Positions 24,878-33,920 of a stretch of DNA of 64,000 bases are shown piece after piece; position 1 is the stretch's first letter, and every line of letters starts with the position of its first letter. The notes beneath the pieces were generated by a model, which saw nothing but the letters and a program-made list of their open reading frames with translations, did not search any database and was not told the origin of the DNA. The stretch comes from Rubrivivax sp. (lineage in GTDB: Bacteria; Pseudomonadota; Gammaproteobacteria; Burkholderiales; Burkholderiaceae_C), in NCBI GenBank assembly GCA_021300575.1, contig JAJTDM010000024.1:1-64000 (forward strand). Direction: 5' to 3'. Both the position numbers and the translations under genes were made by a program.

Positions 24878-26446
24878 TCAGCTCACACCAAGCTCTTGAA
24901 GTACCCGCAAGTCACTGCTCGCGAACTGGGTCGCTTGTTCAGTCAGCAGTGCCAAGGTGGGCTCGCCGGGCTCAAGGGCCACGCCATTTCGCAAGAGCTT
25001 CTGCCCCTGCGCCGCCAGGATGACCTGGACTTCTCGGGCCCATTGCACAGGCTCGGTATACCCCTGGCGTCGCGCTTGGAGGAAGAGCTGTGAGAAGCGG
25101 TTCACCGCCACTGCGCCGCCAATCAGCGGGCTGGCCAGCACGCTGATCTCGGAACTGCCGCGGGCCTGGCGGCACAGGGCCTCGTTCAATGCAGCGGCCG
25201 GGGCGGCGGCTGCATTCACCTCGCTCTCAGTCTGGGCCGGGGCCAAGTGGCCCGTGCCCACCAGCGTCATCACCGCCTCGATTACCTGGGCAAACGTGAC
25301 GCCCGCTGCAGCCACTTCCTGCTCAACCTCGGCAATGCGATGAGCCTTCTGGTCGCTGAGGTACTGCAGGATGGGCTCATACACGGCAGGGTTCATGCTG
25401 GCCTGGCCAAGGGCGCCGCCCACCTTCAGGGGCACAGCAGAGCGTGGAACCATGAGCACCACCCGGATTTCGCGCAGGGCCTCGTTGCGGTCGTAGGCGT
25501 TCAAGCGCCGCGGGCCCTTGATCCAGTAGTCCCGGCGAAACTGCTGGTTGGTCATGAAGTCCCGCACCGACTCCCTGAAATGCGCATCCGGGATCTCCGC
25601 AAGAAAGTCACTTTGCGCCGGCGTCAGGTTGAGCCAGTCAAGACGTTCCAGGAAGTTGGCGCTGCAGGCGTGCGTCATCCGCGCAGAGGCCAGCCGCTCC
25701 GCCACGGTGGCGAAGTGCATGGGTGTCCAGTGCTGGTTGAAGTATTCATGCGCCACATAGCGTCTGTTCTGGCCCTTGATGCCTTCCATGCGCTGGCGGA
25801 TCTGGGGGTGGGCACGCATGAAGGCGGGGTCGGTGGCAGCCAGTCGTTCGACGAAGCCAATCGCCTCATCCACTCGACTGAGCAAGCCTTGCCCCGCGGC
25901 GCCGATCACTTCCGCGTGCTGGGCCATCAGGTGGCGCACAGGCGCGAAAGCAGCCCATCCCGGCTGTGTGTTGTAGCTGACGTAGGCCACACCACCGACA
26001 CGCAGCTTGCGGCGGATGAAGTCGCTGATCACCGCCCGGTTGTCATCCGACACCCAACTCCAAATGCCATGCAGGCCGATGAAGTCGAAGTCGGGAAGGT
26101 CTGTGCGAGCAGCGAACTCGGCGAAGGACTGGTCGGCAACTTGTGCGCCGTTGCCCGAACTCCGGGCCAGTGCCCAGGCCGAGGCCGCCTGGGCGGGGTT
26201 GAAGTCGGTGCCCCACCATTGGGCACCGGAGGCCGCAGCATGAACGTTGAGGCTGACCCCTTGCCCGTATCCCAGCTCGCATGCGTTTTCAAAGGACGGG
26301 GGTGCAAAGCCCGCCATCAAGAGCGCCAGCCGGATGCGTGTCGGATTGAGTTCGGCGTAGTAGCCGTGGGTGTACTCAAAGTCCGTGACATATCCATCGC
26401 CATGCTGCGTGGCGCCTGCATCAAGAGATAGGGGGGCTTGCTTCAA
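24878..26446 (-). CDS. SAM-dependent methyltransferase with regulatory domain, T6SS-linked
   Basis: This 522-residue protein has a class I methyltransferase fold at residues 20-180, with SAM-binding loop ACELGYGQGVSLN (55-67) and IGLHGIWSWVSDDNR. A methyltransferase regulatory region follows (about 220-300), as in protein lysine methyltransferases of Rickettsia. It starts with TTG, whose last bases overlap the tagH stop (TTGA), so the two are translated from one message. Methylation of a T6SS or surface protein is a reasonable guess. The gene is not part of the standard T6SS core. Confidence 0.8.
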   Translation of the reverse strand: MKQAPLSLDAGATQHGDGYVTDFEYTHGYYAELNPTRIRLALLMAGFAPPSFENACELGYGQGVSLNVHAAASGAQWWGTDFNPAQAASAWALARSSGNGAQVADQSFAEFAARTDLPDFDFIGLHGIWSWVSDDNRAVISDFIRRKLRVGGVAYVSYNTQPGWAAFAPVRHLMAQHAEVIGAAGQGLLSRVDEAIGFVERLAATDPAFMRAHPQIRQRMEGIKGQNRRYVAHEYFNQHWTPMHFATVAERLASARMTHACSANFLERLDWLNLTPAQSDFLAEIPDAHFRESVRDFMTNQQFRRDYWIKGPRRLNAYDRNEALREIRVVLMVPRSAVPLKVGGALGQASMNPAVYEPILQYLSDQKAHRIAEVEQEVAAAGVTFAQVIEAVMTLVGTGHLAPAQTESEVNAAAAPAAALNEALCRQARGSSEISVLASPLIGGAVAVNRFSQLFLQARRQGYTEPVQWAREVQVILAAQGQKLLRNGVALEPGEPTLALLTEQATQFASSDLRVLQELGVS

Positions 26447-28275
26447 CGGTTCTTCCCTTGCCCCGCCGGGGGCGTCATGGTCATCTTGAGCCGTTCCGAC
26501 TCGCGCGAGTACGCGGGTACGAAGTGGCGCGAGAAGATCTTTTCAAGCCAGTCGGCCATCTGCGCCCCCTGCTTCTCGTAGCGCTCGACGTAGGCCTCCC
26601 ACATGCGGGAACTGTCGAAGAACTGCGGCAGGCGTGACTTTCCTGGGGACAGCTGCTTGCGAAGTGTCTCGGGATCGAACTCCCGAAGAGCCGCTTCCAC
26701 GGCAGCCCGGCTGGCGGCTACCGTGGCAAGCTCGTGGACCCGGAGCTCATCCACCGCTTCTCGCAAAGCTGCATCGGCCGGCTTGAAGCCCGGCATGCCG
26801 CTTTGGGCGATCAGCAGGTACTGCAGCGCGGAGGCCAGGTCGATGCCCGTTTTCAACGGATTGTTGTCGCGTGAGGCGAGCATGGTGCGGTCTTCCACCC
26901 TCAGTTCACGCTTGAGTTCGGCACGAGCGTTCAGCAGGTCAATCAGTCCGCTGACGATCAGCCTGACCGTTTCCCCAACGCGTTCCCAGGCGGCATCGTC
27001 CAGTGCAGGCGTTTGAGCAAGCCCCAGTCCTCGCGCGAAGGCGCTGGCCGCCTGTACATGACCAGCTCCCCCCGCAAGGCCCGCAGCTGCCGGGTCGGCG
27101 TCGTGGCGCGGCGCGGCAGGGGATATCGCTGCCTGGCTTGGGGCGGCGGAACCGACGGCTGGGCGCGCCGGCAAGTCGGCGGCATGGGGCACCGGTGACT
27201 GCTGTCCGGGGCCGAACCAGGACGAGTCCTGAAACGGGTCGGCACTCGATCCCCCCCCAAACAACGCGTCGAAATCCAACTCCTGCGGCGCGGCAGGACT
27301 GGGGTAGGTTGACTTGCTCGCGGGCTCTGGAGCCTTTGCCGCAGTCGCAGCCCCTGCCGGCGCAGCGACGTTCCAGCCAGACTCCAGCGCAGCCCAGGGG
27401 TCGGCGTTGCCGCCGGCTGAGGGGAACGGCTGTGTTGCCGGAGCACCGGTGGAGTACACAGCGGGCTGTGCTGCTGGCGTTGCCGCCCCCTGCGGCAGCC
27501 TCAGGGGCAGGTTCAGATCGTGCACATGGTCGGTGGCAAGACGGCCCGGGCCCTGCGCAGGCGCAGGTGCCCCGGCTGACCCGCTACCCATCCCCAGCCA
27601 GTCATCGATGTTCATCGTCCCGCCACCGGTGCGGCTGGCTGAACCTGCTCCCACACCGCCCAGAAGGGACATCGGGTCATCGGTAGACGCCTGCCCGCCC
27701 GTCTGCGGCTGCGCCAGGTTGTGGCCGAAAGAATGAAGTTCGCCGCCAAGCCCGGGACGAGCCTGCTGCGGTCCCGCGGCTGGAGCTTGAGAGATGGCGG
27801 CAAAAGGGTCTGCCGCAGCAGGTGCCGGCGGCTTTGCGCGAGGCACGCCCAGAGCATCAAAGGGGTCTGAGCCCCGCCCGAAGGTCGGCCCTGCGCCACC
27901 AAAGAGCGATGCGAAAGGATCATCGGCGGCGGATGGGGCGCCCACCGCAGCGAACCCACCCCCCGCTTCGGCGGCTTCGATGCGAATCGTGTACGAACCC
28001 AAAGTCACATGACCACCCAGCCCAATGTGCACTGTCTGCCCAGGCGCGAGCTCGCCCTGGCTCGTGGTGGCCCCGTTGACCGAAGACAGGACAGTGACCT
28101 GGACACCGAGGCCCGACGCCGCGATGGAAAGATGGCGTCGAGACAGCAGGCGGTCTGGATCGGGCAGATGCAGCGTGGCCGCCGGATCCCTTCCTACGAT
28201 GGCGGCTGCGGTGCCGTCCTCAAGCAGATGTGTTCGGTTCAGCGACGGGCCTTCGGCGCGCAGTAGAACGGGCAT
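26443..28275 (-). CDS. tagH: T6SS-associated FHA-domain protein TagH
   Basis: This 610-residue protein has an N-terminal FHA domain (residues 10-100) with the phosphothreonine-binding elements IVGRDP and LLSRRHLSI. A long Pro/Ala/Gly-rich linker (105-420) follows. A C-terminal TagH domain (about 425-605) contains ARAELKRELRVEDRT, NNPLK and YVERYEKQGAQMADWLEKIFSRHFVPAY. Fha proteins receive the signal of the PpkA kinase and promote T6SS assembly; the kinase and phosphatase are at the far end of this locus. It is divergent from clpV. Confidence 0.93.
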   Translation of the reverse strand: MPVLLRAEGPSLNRTHLLEDGTAAAIVGRDPAATLHLPDPDRLLSRRHLSIAASGLGVQVTVLSSVNGATTSQGELAPGQTVHIGLGGHVTLGSYTIRIEAAEAGGGFAAVGAPSAADDPFASLFGGAGPTFGRGSDPFDALGVPRAKPPAPAAADPFAAISQAPAAGPQQARPGLGGELHSFGHNLAQPQTGGQASTDDPMSLLGGVGAGSASRTGGGTMNIDDWLGMGSGSAGAPAPAQGPGRLATDHVHDLNLPLRLPQGAATPAAQPAVYSTGAPATQPFPSAGGNADPWAALESGWNVAAPAGAATAAKAPEPASKSTYPSPAAPQELDFDALFGGGSSADPFQDSSWFGPGQQSPVPHAADLPARPAVGSAAPSQAAISPAAPRHDADPAAAGLAGGAGHVQAASAFARGLGLAQTPALDDAAWERVGETVRLIVSGLIDLLNARAELKRELRVEDRTMLASRDNNPLKTGIDLASALQYLLIAQSGMPGFKPADAALREAVDELRVHELATVAASRAAVEAALREFDPETLRKQLSPGKSRLPQFFDSSRMWEAYVERYEKQGAQMADWLEKIFSRHFVPAYSRESERLKMTMTPPAGQGKNR

Positions 28276-28544
28276 TTGCGGTGCAACTCAGGGATGGGAA
28301 GACTTGGGGAGGCCAGCTCGCCGGAGGCGGAACGCCTTCAGACGGATGCCGGCCGGTTCCCGCAGGTTAGGAACGTGGTGTCCCGGCGGCGCAACCCCGC
28401 CAAGTGGTTGAACGGTTTGCATAATAGGGTTAAATTGATCGAGCGCAGACTTTTGCACGTGCAGTTCGTCGCCCAGGGGTCTTGCGCCGGGCTGGCGCGC
28501 GAGGCCCGGGGCGGTTCGGACTGATAAGAAAGCAGGGTGGGTTC
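28276..28544. promoter_or_regulatory. divergent intergenic region between tagH and clpV
   Basis: These 269 bases separate the start codons of the minus-strand tagH operon and the plus-strand clpV operon, so promoters for both must lie here or nearby. An AT-rich stretch at 28418-28440 (around TTTGCATAATAGGGTTAAATTG) stands out and could hold a -10 element for either strand. I see no clear -35/-10 pair. The ribosome site AGCAGGG lies just before the clpV ATG. Confidence 0.5.
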
Positions 28545-31175
28545 ATGTCGGAAATCAGCCGCTCCAGGCTCTTCTCGAAGCTCGGGCCGACGGCCTACAA
28601 GGCGCTTGAGTCGGCCACGGTCTTCTGCAAGATGCGGGGCAACCCCCACGTCGAGCTGGTCCACTGGATCTTCCAGTTGCTTCAAGCCGAGCGCAGCGAC
28701 TTGTCGCTCATCGTCAAAGCCTTCGACCTCGACCCAAGTCGACTGCAGGCAGACCTGACGCGGGCCCTGGACGCCTTGCCGCGAGGTGCCAGTTCGATTT
28801 CCGACCTTTCGTCTCATATTGATGAAGCCGTGGAACGAGGTTGGACATGGGCGTCAGTGATGTTCGGCTCGAGTCACGTACGTAGCGGCTCTCTGCTTGC
28901 AGGTATCGTCAAGTCCAGCACGCTGCGCAATGCCTTGTCGGGGCTTTCGCGCGAATTCGATCGCATCAAGCCCGACCGCCTCGTCGACGAGTTCGACACC
29001 CTCACCAAAGGGTCATCCGAGGAAGGCGAAGGCCTGTCGGCAAGCGGTGCGTCTCCCGGCGAGGCCTCCGGGGCCATGGCGGGTGAAGGCGCCAAGGGCA
29101 GTGCGCTGGCGCGCTACTCGCAGGACCTGACCGCCAAGGCCCGCGCGGGCGAGATTGACCCCGTGCTCGGGCGCGATGAAGAGATTCGCCAGATCGTCGA
29201 CATCCTGATGCGGCGGCGGCAGAACAATCCGATCCTCACAGGCGAGGCCGGTGTCGGCAAGACCTCGGTTGTCGAGGGATTCGCGCTGCGCGTTGCCAAG
29301 GGTGATGTGCCCCCCGCACTGCGCGAGATTCGAATTTGTTCGCTCGACCTCGGCATGCTCCAGGCGGGAGCAAGCATGAAGGGTGAATTCGAGAACCGTC
29401 TTCGCCAGGTCATTGACGAGGTTCAGTCCTCGGTTCAGCCCACCATTCTCTTCATCGATGAGGCGCACACCTTGATCGGTGCCGGCGGAGCCGCCGGCAC
29501 GGGAGATGCCGCCAATCTGCTCAAGCCCGCGCTTGCCCGCGGCAAGCTTCGCACGATTGCGGCCACCACCTGGGCGGAGTACAAGAAGTATTTCGAGAAG
29601 GATCCGGCGCTCACGCGCCGCTTCCAGGTGGTCCAGGTCGACGAGCCGGATGAAACCCGGGGCATGCAGATGCTGCGTGGCGTGGTGCCGGTGCTGCAGA
29701 ACCACCACAAGGTGGAGATTCAGGCCAGCGCCGTGGAGTCGGCTGTTCGCTTGTCGCACCGCTACATCCCGGCGCGGCAGCTGCCTGACAAGGCCGTGAG
29801 TCTTCTGGACACCGCCTGCGCCCGGGTGGCCGTGAGCCAGTACGCGACCCCTGCACCGGTTGAAGACCGTCAGCGTTCCATCGAGGTTCTGACCACCGAA
29901 CTCGACATTCTTGAGCGCGAGTCCAAGCTGGGAGGCGACCACTCCAAGCGCATGGCAGAGATCGGTGCGCAACTCGCTCAGGCGCGCAGTGAACTTCAGG
30001 CGCTCGAGGAGCGCTGGTCCAGGGAGCGGGACCTCGTGACGCAGATTGTCGATTTGCGCAACAAGGCCGCTGCAGGTGACGAGGCAGCCGCGGCGTCCTT
30101 GCCTGAGCTCGACAGCGCGCAATCAGCGTTGCGTTCCTTGCAGACCGATCTGCCCTTGGTGCTCCCGGTCGTTGACGACATGGCGGTGGCGGCTGTGGTG
30201 CAGGATTGGACCGGCATCCCTCTGGGCAAGATGGTGGGCAACGAGGTTCGCAACATCCTGGCCTTGGCCGACACCCTGAACCAGCGGGTCATCGGGCAGA
30301 AGCACGGCCTGGAGATGATTGCCAAGCGCATTCAGACTTCACGTGCCAAGCTGGACAACCCGAACAAGCCCATTGGCGTGTTCATGTTGTGTGGGCCATC
30401 GGGTGTGGGCAAGACCGAGACGGCGTTGGCCCTGGCCGACACTTTGTACGGTGGTGAACAGAATGTCATCACCATCAACATGAGCGAGTACCAAGAGGCG
30501 CATACCGTTTCGTCCCTCAAGGGAGCCCCTCCTGGCTACGTCGGCTATGGTGAGGGCGGTGTCCTCACCGAAGCCGTGCGCCGAAAGCCCTACAGCGTTG
30601 TCCTGCTCGACGAAGTCGAGAAGGCCCATCCCGATGTTCATGAAACCTTCTTCCAGGTCTTCGACAAAGGGTGGATGGAAGACGGCGAAGGGCGCTACAT
30701 CGATTTCAAGAACACGCTCATCCTGCTGACCTCCAATGTGGGCAGCGAGGAAATCATGCGCATGTGCGCTGACCCGGAGCTCGCACCCGGGCCGGAAGCG
30801 ATCGCCAAGGCGTTGCGCGACCCTCTGCTGAAGGTGTTCCCCGCAGCATTGCTGGGGCGCATCGTGACCATTCCCTACTACCCGCTGTCCGATGCGATGC
30901 TGGGCCAGATCATTCGCCTGCAGCTCGACAGGATCGTCAAGCGGGTGCGTGCGAACCACGATGCCGATTTTGTCTACGGCGACGATGTGGTGAGTCTCGT
31001 GGCTTCACGCTGCACCGAGGTGGAGAGCGGCGGCCGCATGATCGACGCCATCCTCACCAACACCATCCTGCCGCGTGTCAGCGAAGCCATATTGAACAAG
31101 ATGATCGCCCAGGAGCGCATCAGTCGCGTGGAGATTGGGGTCGAGGGTACGGAGTTCGCGTTCCATTTCGCCTGA
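28545..31175 (+). CDS. clpV: T6SS AAA+ disaggregase ClpV (TssH)
   Basis: This 876-residue ClpB-like ATPase disassembles contracted TssB-TssC sheaths for reuse. An N-terminal domain (1-160) binds TssC. The two AAA+ modules carry Walker A motifs GEAGVGKT (233-240) and GPSGVGKT (about 617-624), with Walker B sequences ILFIDEAHT and VLLDEVEKAH. A middle coiled coil lies near 420-520. It is the first gene of the plus-strand T6SS run. Confidence 0.96.
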   Translation: MSEISRSRLFSKLGPTAYKALESATVFCKMRGNPHVELVHWIFQLLQAERSDLSLIVKAFDLDPSRLQADLTRALDALPRGASSISDLSSHIDEAVERGWTWASVMFGSSHVRSGSLLAGIVKSSTLRNALSGLSREFDRIKPDRLVDEFDTLTKGSSEEGEGLSASGASPGEASGAMAGEGAKGSALARYSQDLTAKARAGEIDPVLGRDEEIRQIVDILMRRRQNNPILTGEAGVGKTSVVEGFALRVAKGDVPPALREIRICSLDLGMLQAGASMKGEFENRLRQVIDEVQSSVQPTILFIDEAHTLIGAGGAAGTGDAANLLKPALARGKLRTIAATTWAEYKKYFEKDPALTRRFQVVQVDEPDETRGMQMLRGVVPVLQNHHKVEIQASAVESAVRLSHRYIPARQLPDKAVSLLDTACARVAVSQYATPAPVEDRQRSIEVLTTELDILERESKLGGDHSKRMAEIGAQLAQARSELQALEERWSRERDLVTQIVDLRNKAAAGDEAAAASLPELDSAQSALRSLQTDLPLVLPVVDDMAVAAVVQDWTGIPLGKMVGNEVRNILALADTLNQRVIGQKHGLEMIAKRIQTSRAKLDNPNKPIGVFMLCGPSGVGKTETALALADTLYGGEQNVITINMSEYQEAHTVSSLKGAPPGYVGYGEGGVLTEAVRRKPYSVVLLDEVEKAHPDVHETFFQVFDKGWMEDGEGRYIDFKNTLILLTSNVGSEEIMRMCADPELAPGPEAIAKALRDPLLKVFPAALLGRIVTIPYYPLSDAMLGQIIRLQLDRIVKRVRANHDADFVYGDDVVSLVASRCTEVESGGRMIDAILTNTILPRVSEAILNKMIAQERISRVEIGVEGTEFAFHFA

Positions 31176-31251
31176 ACCACGGCAGCCTGTGGCCGGCGTG
31201 GCCGGCTCGACCCGATTGCCGTCCTGACCAACCCCGCTGACCTGCCCGACC

Positions 31252-32595
31252 ATGAGCACAGAATTGGCCCGAGTCATCTGGTCGGAGGGACTCTTCCTTC
31301 GGCCTCATCATTTCCAGCAGCAGGAGCGCTACTTCGAGGGTCTGCTGGAGGCCAGGCTCAGGCCTCTCGCGGCTTCTGGTCATGGCTTCAGCCGACTGAG
31401 CATCGACACCGCACTCTTGCTCCAAGGCAAGGTGCAGCTGACGGCGGCCGCCGGCGTCATGCCTGACGGCACCCCCTTCGAGGTGCCTTCGGAGGCTGCG
31501 CACCTCGTGCCCTTCGATGTCCCGGAAGGTACGCGTGATGCGACCTTGCATCTTGCGGCGGTGCTGCGGCGCGCGGGCGCCAAGGCGTTCACCCTTGAAA
31601 CCGCCGGACAAAGTCAGCGGCGGATGCGTTACGCAGGACTGGACAGCCGGGTGCAGGACAACGTCGCCGGGTTCGATGCGGAAGCAGAGGTGAAGCTGGG
31701 CGTGCTGACGCTGTCTCTCGGGCTGCAACCCTCGTTGGATGGCTCGATGACCTCTTTGCCCGTCGCGCGCATCATCGAGCGGCGCGCGAACGGGGATGTC
31801 GTGCTTGATGGGAAGTTCGTGCCCCCACTGATGGATGTCGCTGCCCACCCTCGAACACGGGCTTGGCTCGACGAGATTCACGGCCTGGTCAAGCAGCGAG
31901 GAGATGCATTGGCCTCTCGGATCGGCGCGCCAGGAACAAAGGGCGTGGCCGAATTCGCGGACTTCCTGTTGCTGTTGCTCTGCAACCGCTACGAACCCCT
32001 GCTGGCGCACTTGCGCGCGGTGGTGCCCCTGCACCCCCTGGATCTCTATGCGGAGTTGTTGAAGCTGGCGGGCGAATGCAGCGCCTTCGGGCAGGAGTCG
32101 CGCAGGCCGCCCGCCTTCCCGCCTTACACCCATGCGGGTCTGGCCGAGACGCTGGAGCCGGTGGTGGAGGAAATCCGCCGCGCGATGGCTGCGGTGCTCG
32201 AGCAGACAGCCGTTCAGATTCCGCTGAAGGACCTCGGCCGCGGCTTGTATGGCGCGGACATCCCTGACCAGCGCCTGGTCCGGTCCGCCTACTTCGTGTT
32301 GGCGATCAACGCGCAAATGCCTACCGAGGCCATCCGCACGTCGATGCCAGGCCAGGTGAAGATCGGGCCGCCCGAGAAGATTCGTGATCTTGTCATGGCC
32401 CTTGCCCCCGGCGTGCGCATAGAGCCATTGCCGGTGGCACCGCGCCAGATACCTTACCACGCCGGATTCACGTACTTTCAACTCGATCCCAAGAGCGAGT
32501 TCTGGTCAGCGATAGAGACGACGCGACGGCTGGCGCTGTACGTCGCGGGGGATCCCCCCTCGCTGGAACTGCAGATGTGGGCGATCCGCACCTGA
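31252..32595 (+). CDS. tssK: T6SS baseplate protein TssK
   Basis: This 447-residue protein begins with the TssK signature VIWSEGLFLRPHHFQQQERY and has the typical trimeric baseplate adaptor length. It connects the baseplate (TssEFG) to the TssLM membrane complex. The C-terminal head region includes VAPRQIPYHAGFTYFQLDP, a conserved family segment. It lies 76 bases after clpV and 29 before tssL. Confidence 0.95.
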   Translation: MSTELARVIWSEGLFLRPHHFQQQERYFEGLLEARLRPLAASGHGFSRLSIDTALLLQGKVQLTAAAGVMPDGTPFEVPSEAAHLVPFDVPEGTRDATLHLAAVLRRAGAKAFTLETAGQSQRRMRYAGLDSRVQDNVAGFDAEAEVKLGVLTLSLGLQPSLDGSMTSLPVARIIERRANGDVVLDGKFVPPLMDVAAHPRTRAWLDEIHGLVKQRGDALASRIGAPGTKGVAEFADFLLLLLCNRYEPLLAHLRAVVPLHPLDLYAELLKLAGECSAFGQESRRPPAFPPYTHAGLAETLEPVVEEIRRAMAAVLEQTAVQIPLKDLGRGLYGADIPDQRLVRSAYFVLAINAQMPTEAIRTSMPGQVKIGPPEKIRDLVMALAPGVRIEPLPVAPRQIPYHAGFTYFQLDPKSEFWSAIETTRRLALYVAGDPPSLELQMWAIRT

Positions 32596-32624
32596 AAGCC
32601 ACGCCCGCTCACTGAAGGACGGCC

Positions 32625-33911
32625 ATGCAGAACGAGCCCTTTGACGCTGACAAGACGATGCTTTTTCGGCCGGCATTCTCTGCGGCCGGAGCGGGTAAGC
32701 CCTCGGCGCCGACACCTTCAGGTGCGCCGTTGGAATTGCGCCAGATTGGTGCGCTGGGCGCGATGAATCCCCTGGTGGCGGCGGCCAATCCGCTGCTCAT
32801 GACCTTGCCCACCTTGCGCACCGCCAGTGCACCCGGCGACGTCGCCGCATTGCGCGCAAGGTTGCTGGAAATGGTCAAGGACTTCGACGTGGCCTGCTCC
32901 ACCCAGGCAGTGCCCGAAGACCAGCGACATCTTGCCCGCTACGCGATCTGCACGGTGCTGGACGAGGCTGTGCAGCGAACGCCCTGGGGGGGCACGGCCA
33001 ATTGGGCGCAGCAAAGCCTGTTGATCCACTTCTTCAAGGAGAACTGGGGCGGAGAGAAGTTCTTCCAGATCCTGGACAAGATGATGCAGACCCCCACGCG
33101 CTTCACGGCGTTGCTGGAACTGTTCTACGTTTGCCTGGCCCTGGGCTTCATGGGCCGCTATCTTCTGACCGACGCGGCCGGGCGCCAGGCGGTAACGGAG
33201 TTACGAGAGCGTCTGCACCAGCAGATCAGGCAGAGCCGGCCGCAACCTGATCGCACCCTGTCCCAGCGTTGGCAAGGGGTGTCCGTGGAGTCCCGGCGCT
33301 TCAAGGGCTTTGTGGCCTTCTGGGTTGCAGTCGGTGCTGCTGTGTTCCTTGGCCTTGGCTTGTATGCCTTCTATGCCTTCGCCCTGGGCGGCGCGCGTAG
33401 CGACCTGTCCCTTGAGCAACTCAGCTTGAAGCCCACGCCCCCGACACGTACCGCCTTGGCACCTGCCGCCAAGCCCCGCCTGGCCCAATTGCTGCAGGCT
33501 GAGATCGCTGCCAGGCAGCTCGAGGTGCGTGATCTCCAGCTGGAGTCCGTCGTGACCCTGCTTGGTGAACAGACATTCGATTCGGGTAGCGCCACGCCTG
33601 CGAGCGGCGCGGTCGCCGTGATCGAAAAGGTGGCGAAGGCGCTTGACCAGTTGGAGGGCCGTGTGATCGTGACGGGGCATACCGACAACGTGCCCACGCG
33701 CACATTGCGGTTCCCTTCGAACTTCGAGCTGTCCAAGGAGCGAGCCCGCACCGTGGCCGCGCTTGTGGGTGCAAGCTTGAAGGACGGGACGCGTGTGAGT
33801 TCGGAGGGACGTGGCGATACCGAGCCCGTCGGACCCAACAACACCGCAGAAGGCCGAGCCCGCAACCGTCGAGTGGAAATCACCTTGCGCGTGATGGCCG
33901 CAGGTCAGTAA
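32625..33911 (+). CDS. tssL: T6SS membrane protein TssL with OmpA-like C-terminus
   Basis: This 428-residue protein joins an IcmH/DotU cytoplasmic domain (residues 75-215; YAICTVLDEAVQRTPWG is the signature), one transmembrane helix (229-250) and a periplasmic OmpA/MotB domain (about 290-425). That last domain carries the peptidoglycan-binding motif GHTDNVP and the RARTVAALV helix. The OmpA extension anchors the complex to the wall, a feature of specialised TssL proteins. It is adjacent to tssM, its partner in the membrane complex. Confidence 0.95.
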   Translation: MQNEPFDADKTMLFRPAFSAAGAGKPSAPTPSGAPLELRQIGALGAMNPLVAAANPLLMTLPTLRTASAPGDVAALRARLLEMVKDFDVACSTQAVPEDQRHLARYAICTVLDEAVQRTPWGGTANWAQQSLLIHFFKENWGGEKFFQILDKMMQTPTRFTALLELFYVCLALGFMGRYLLTDAAGRQAVTELRERLHQQIRQSRPQPDRTLSQRWQGVSVESRRFKGFVAFWVAVGAAVFLGLGLYAFYAFALGGARSDLSLEQLSLKPTPPTRTALAPAAKPRLAQLLQAEIAARQLEVRDLQLESVVTLLGEQTFDSGSATPASGAVAVIEKVAKALDQLEGRVIVTGHTDNVPTRTLRFPSNFELSKERARTVAALVGASLKDGTRVSSEGRGDTEPVGPNNTAEGRARNRRVEITLRVMAAGQ

Positions 33912-33920
33912 GGGGTCGCC

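Noticed and set aside
28405-28425. Possible sigma-54 promoter before clpV (TGG and TTTGCAT elements)
   Set aside because: The GG and GC elements are 11 bases apart instead of the required 10, and the -24 element is otherwise poor.
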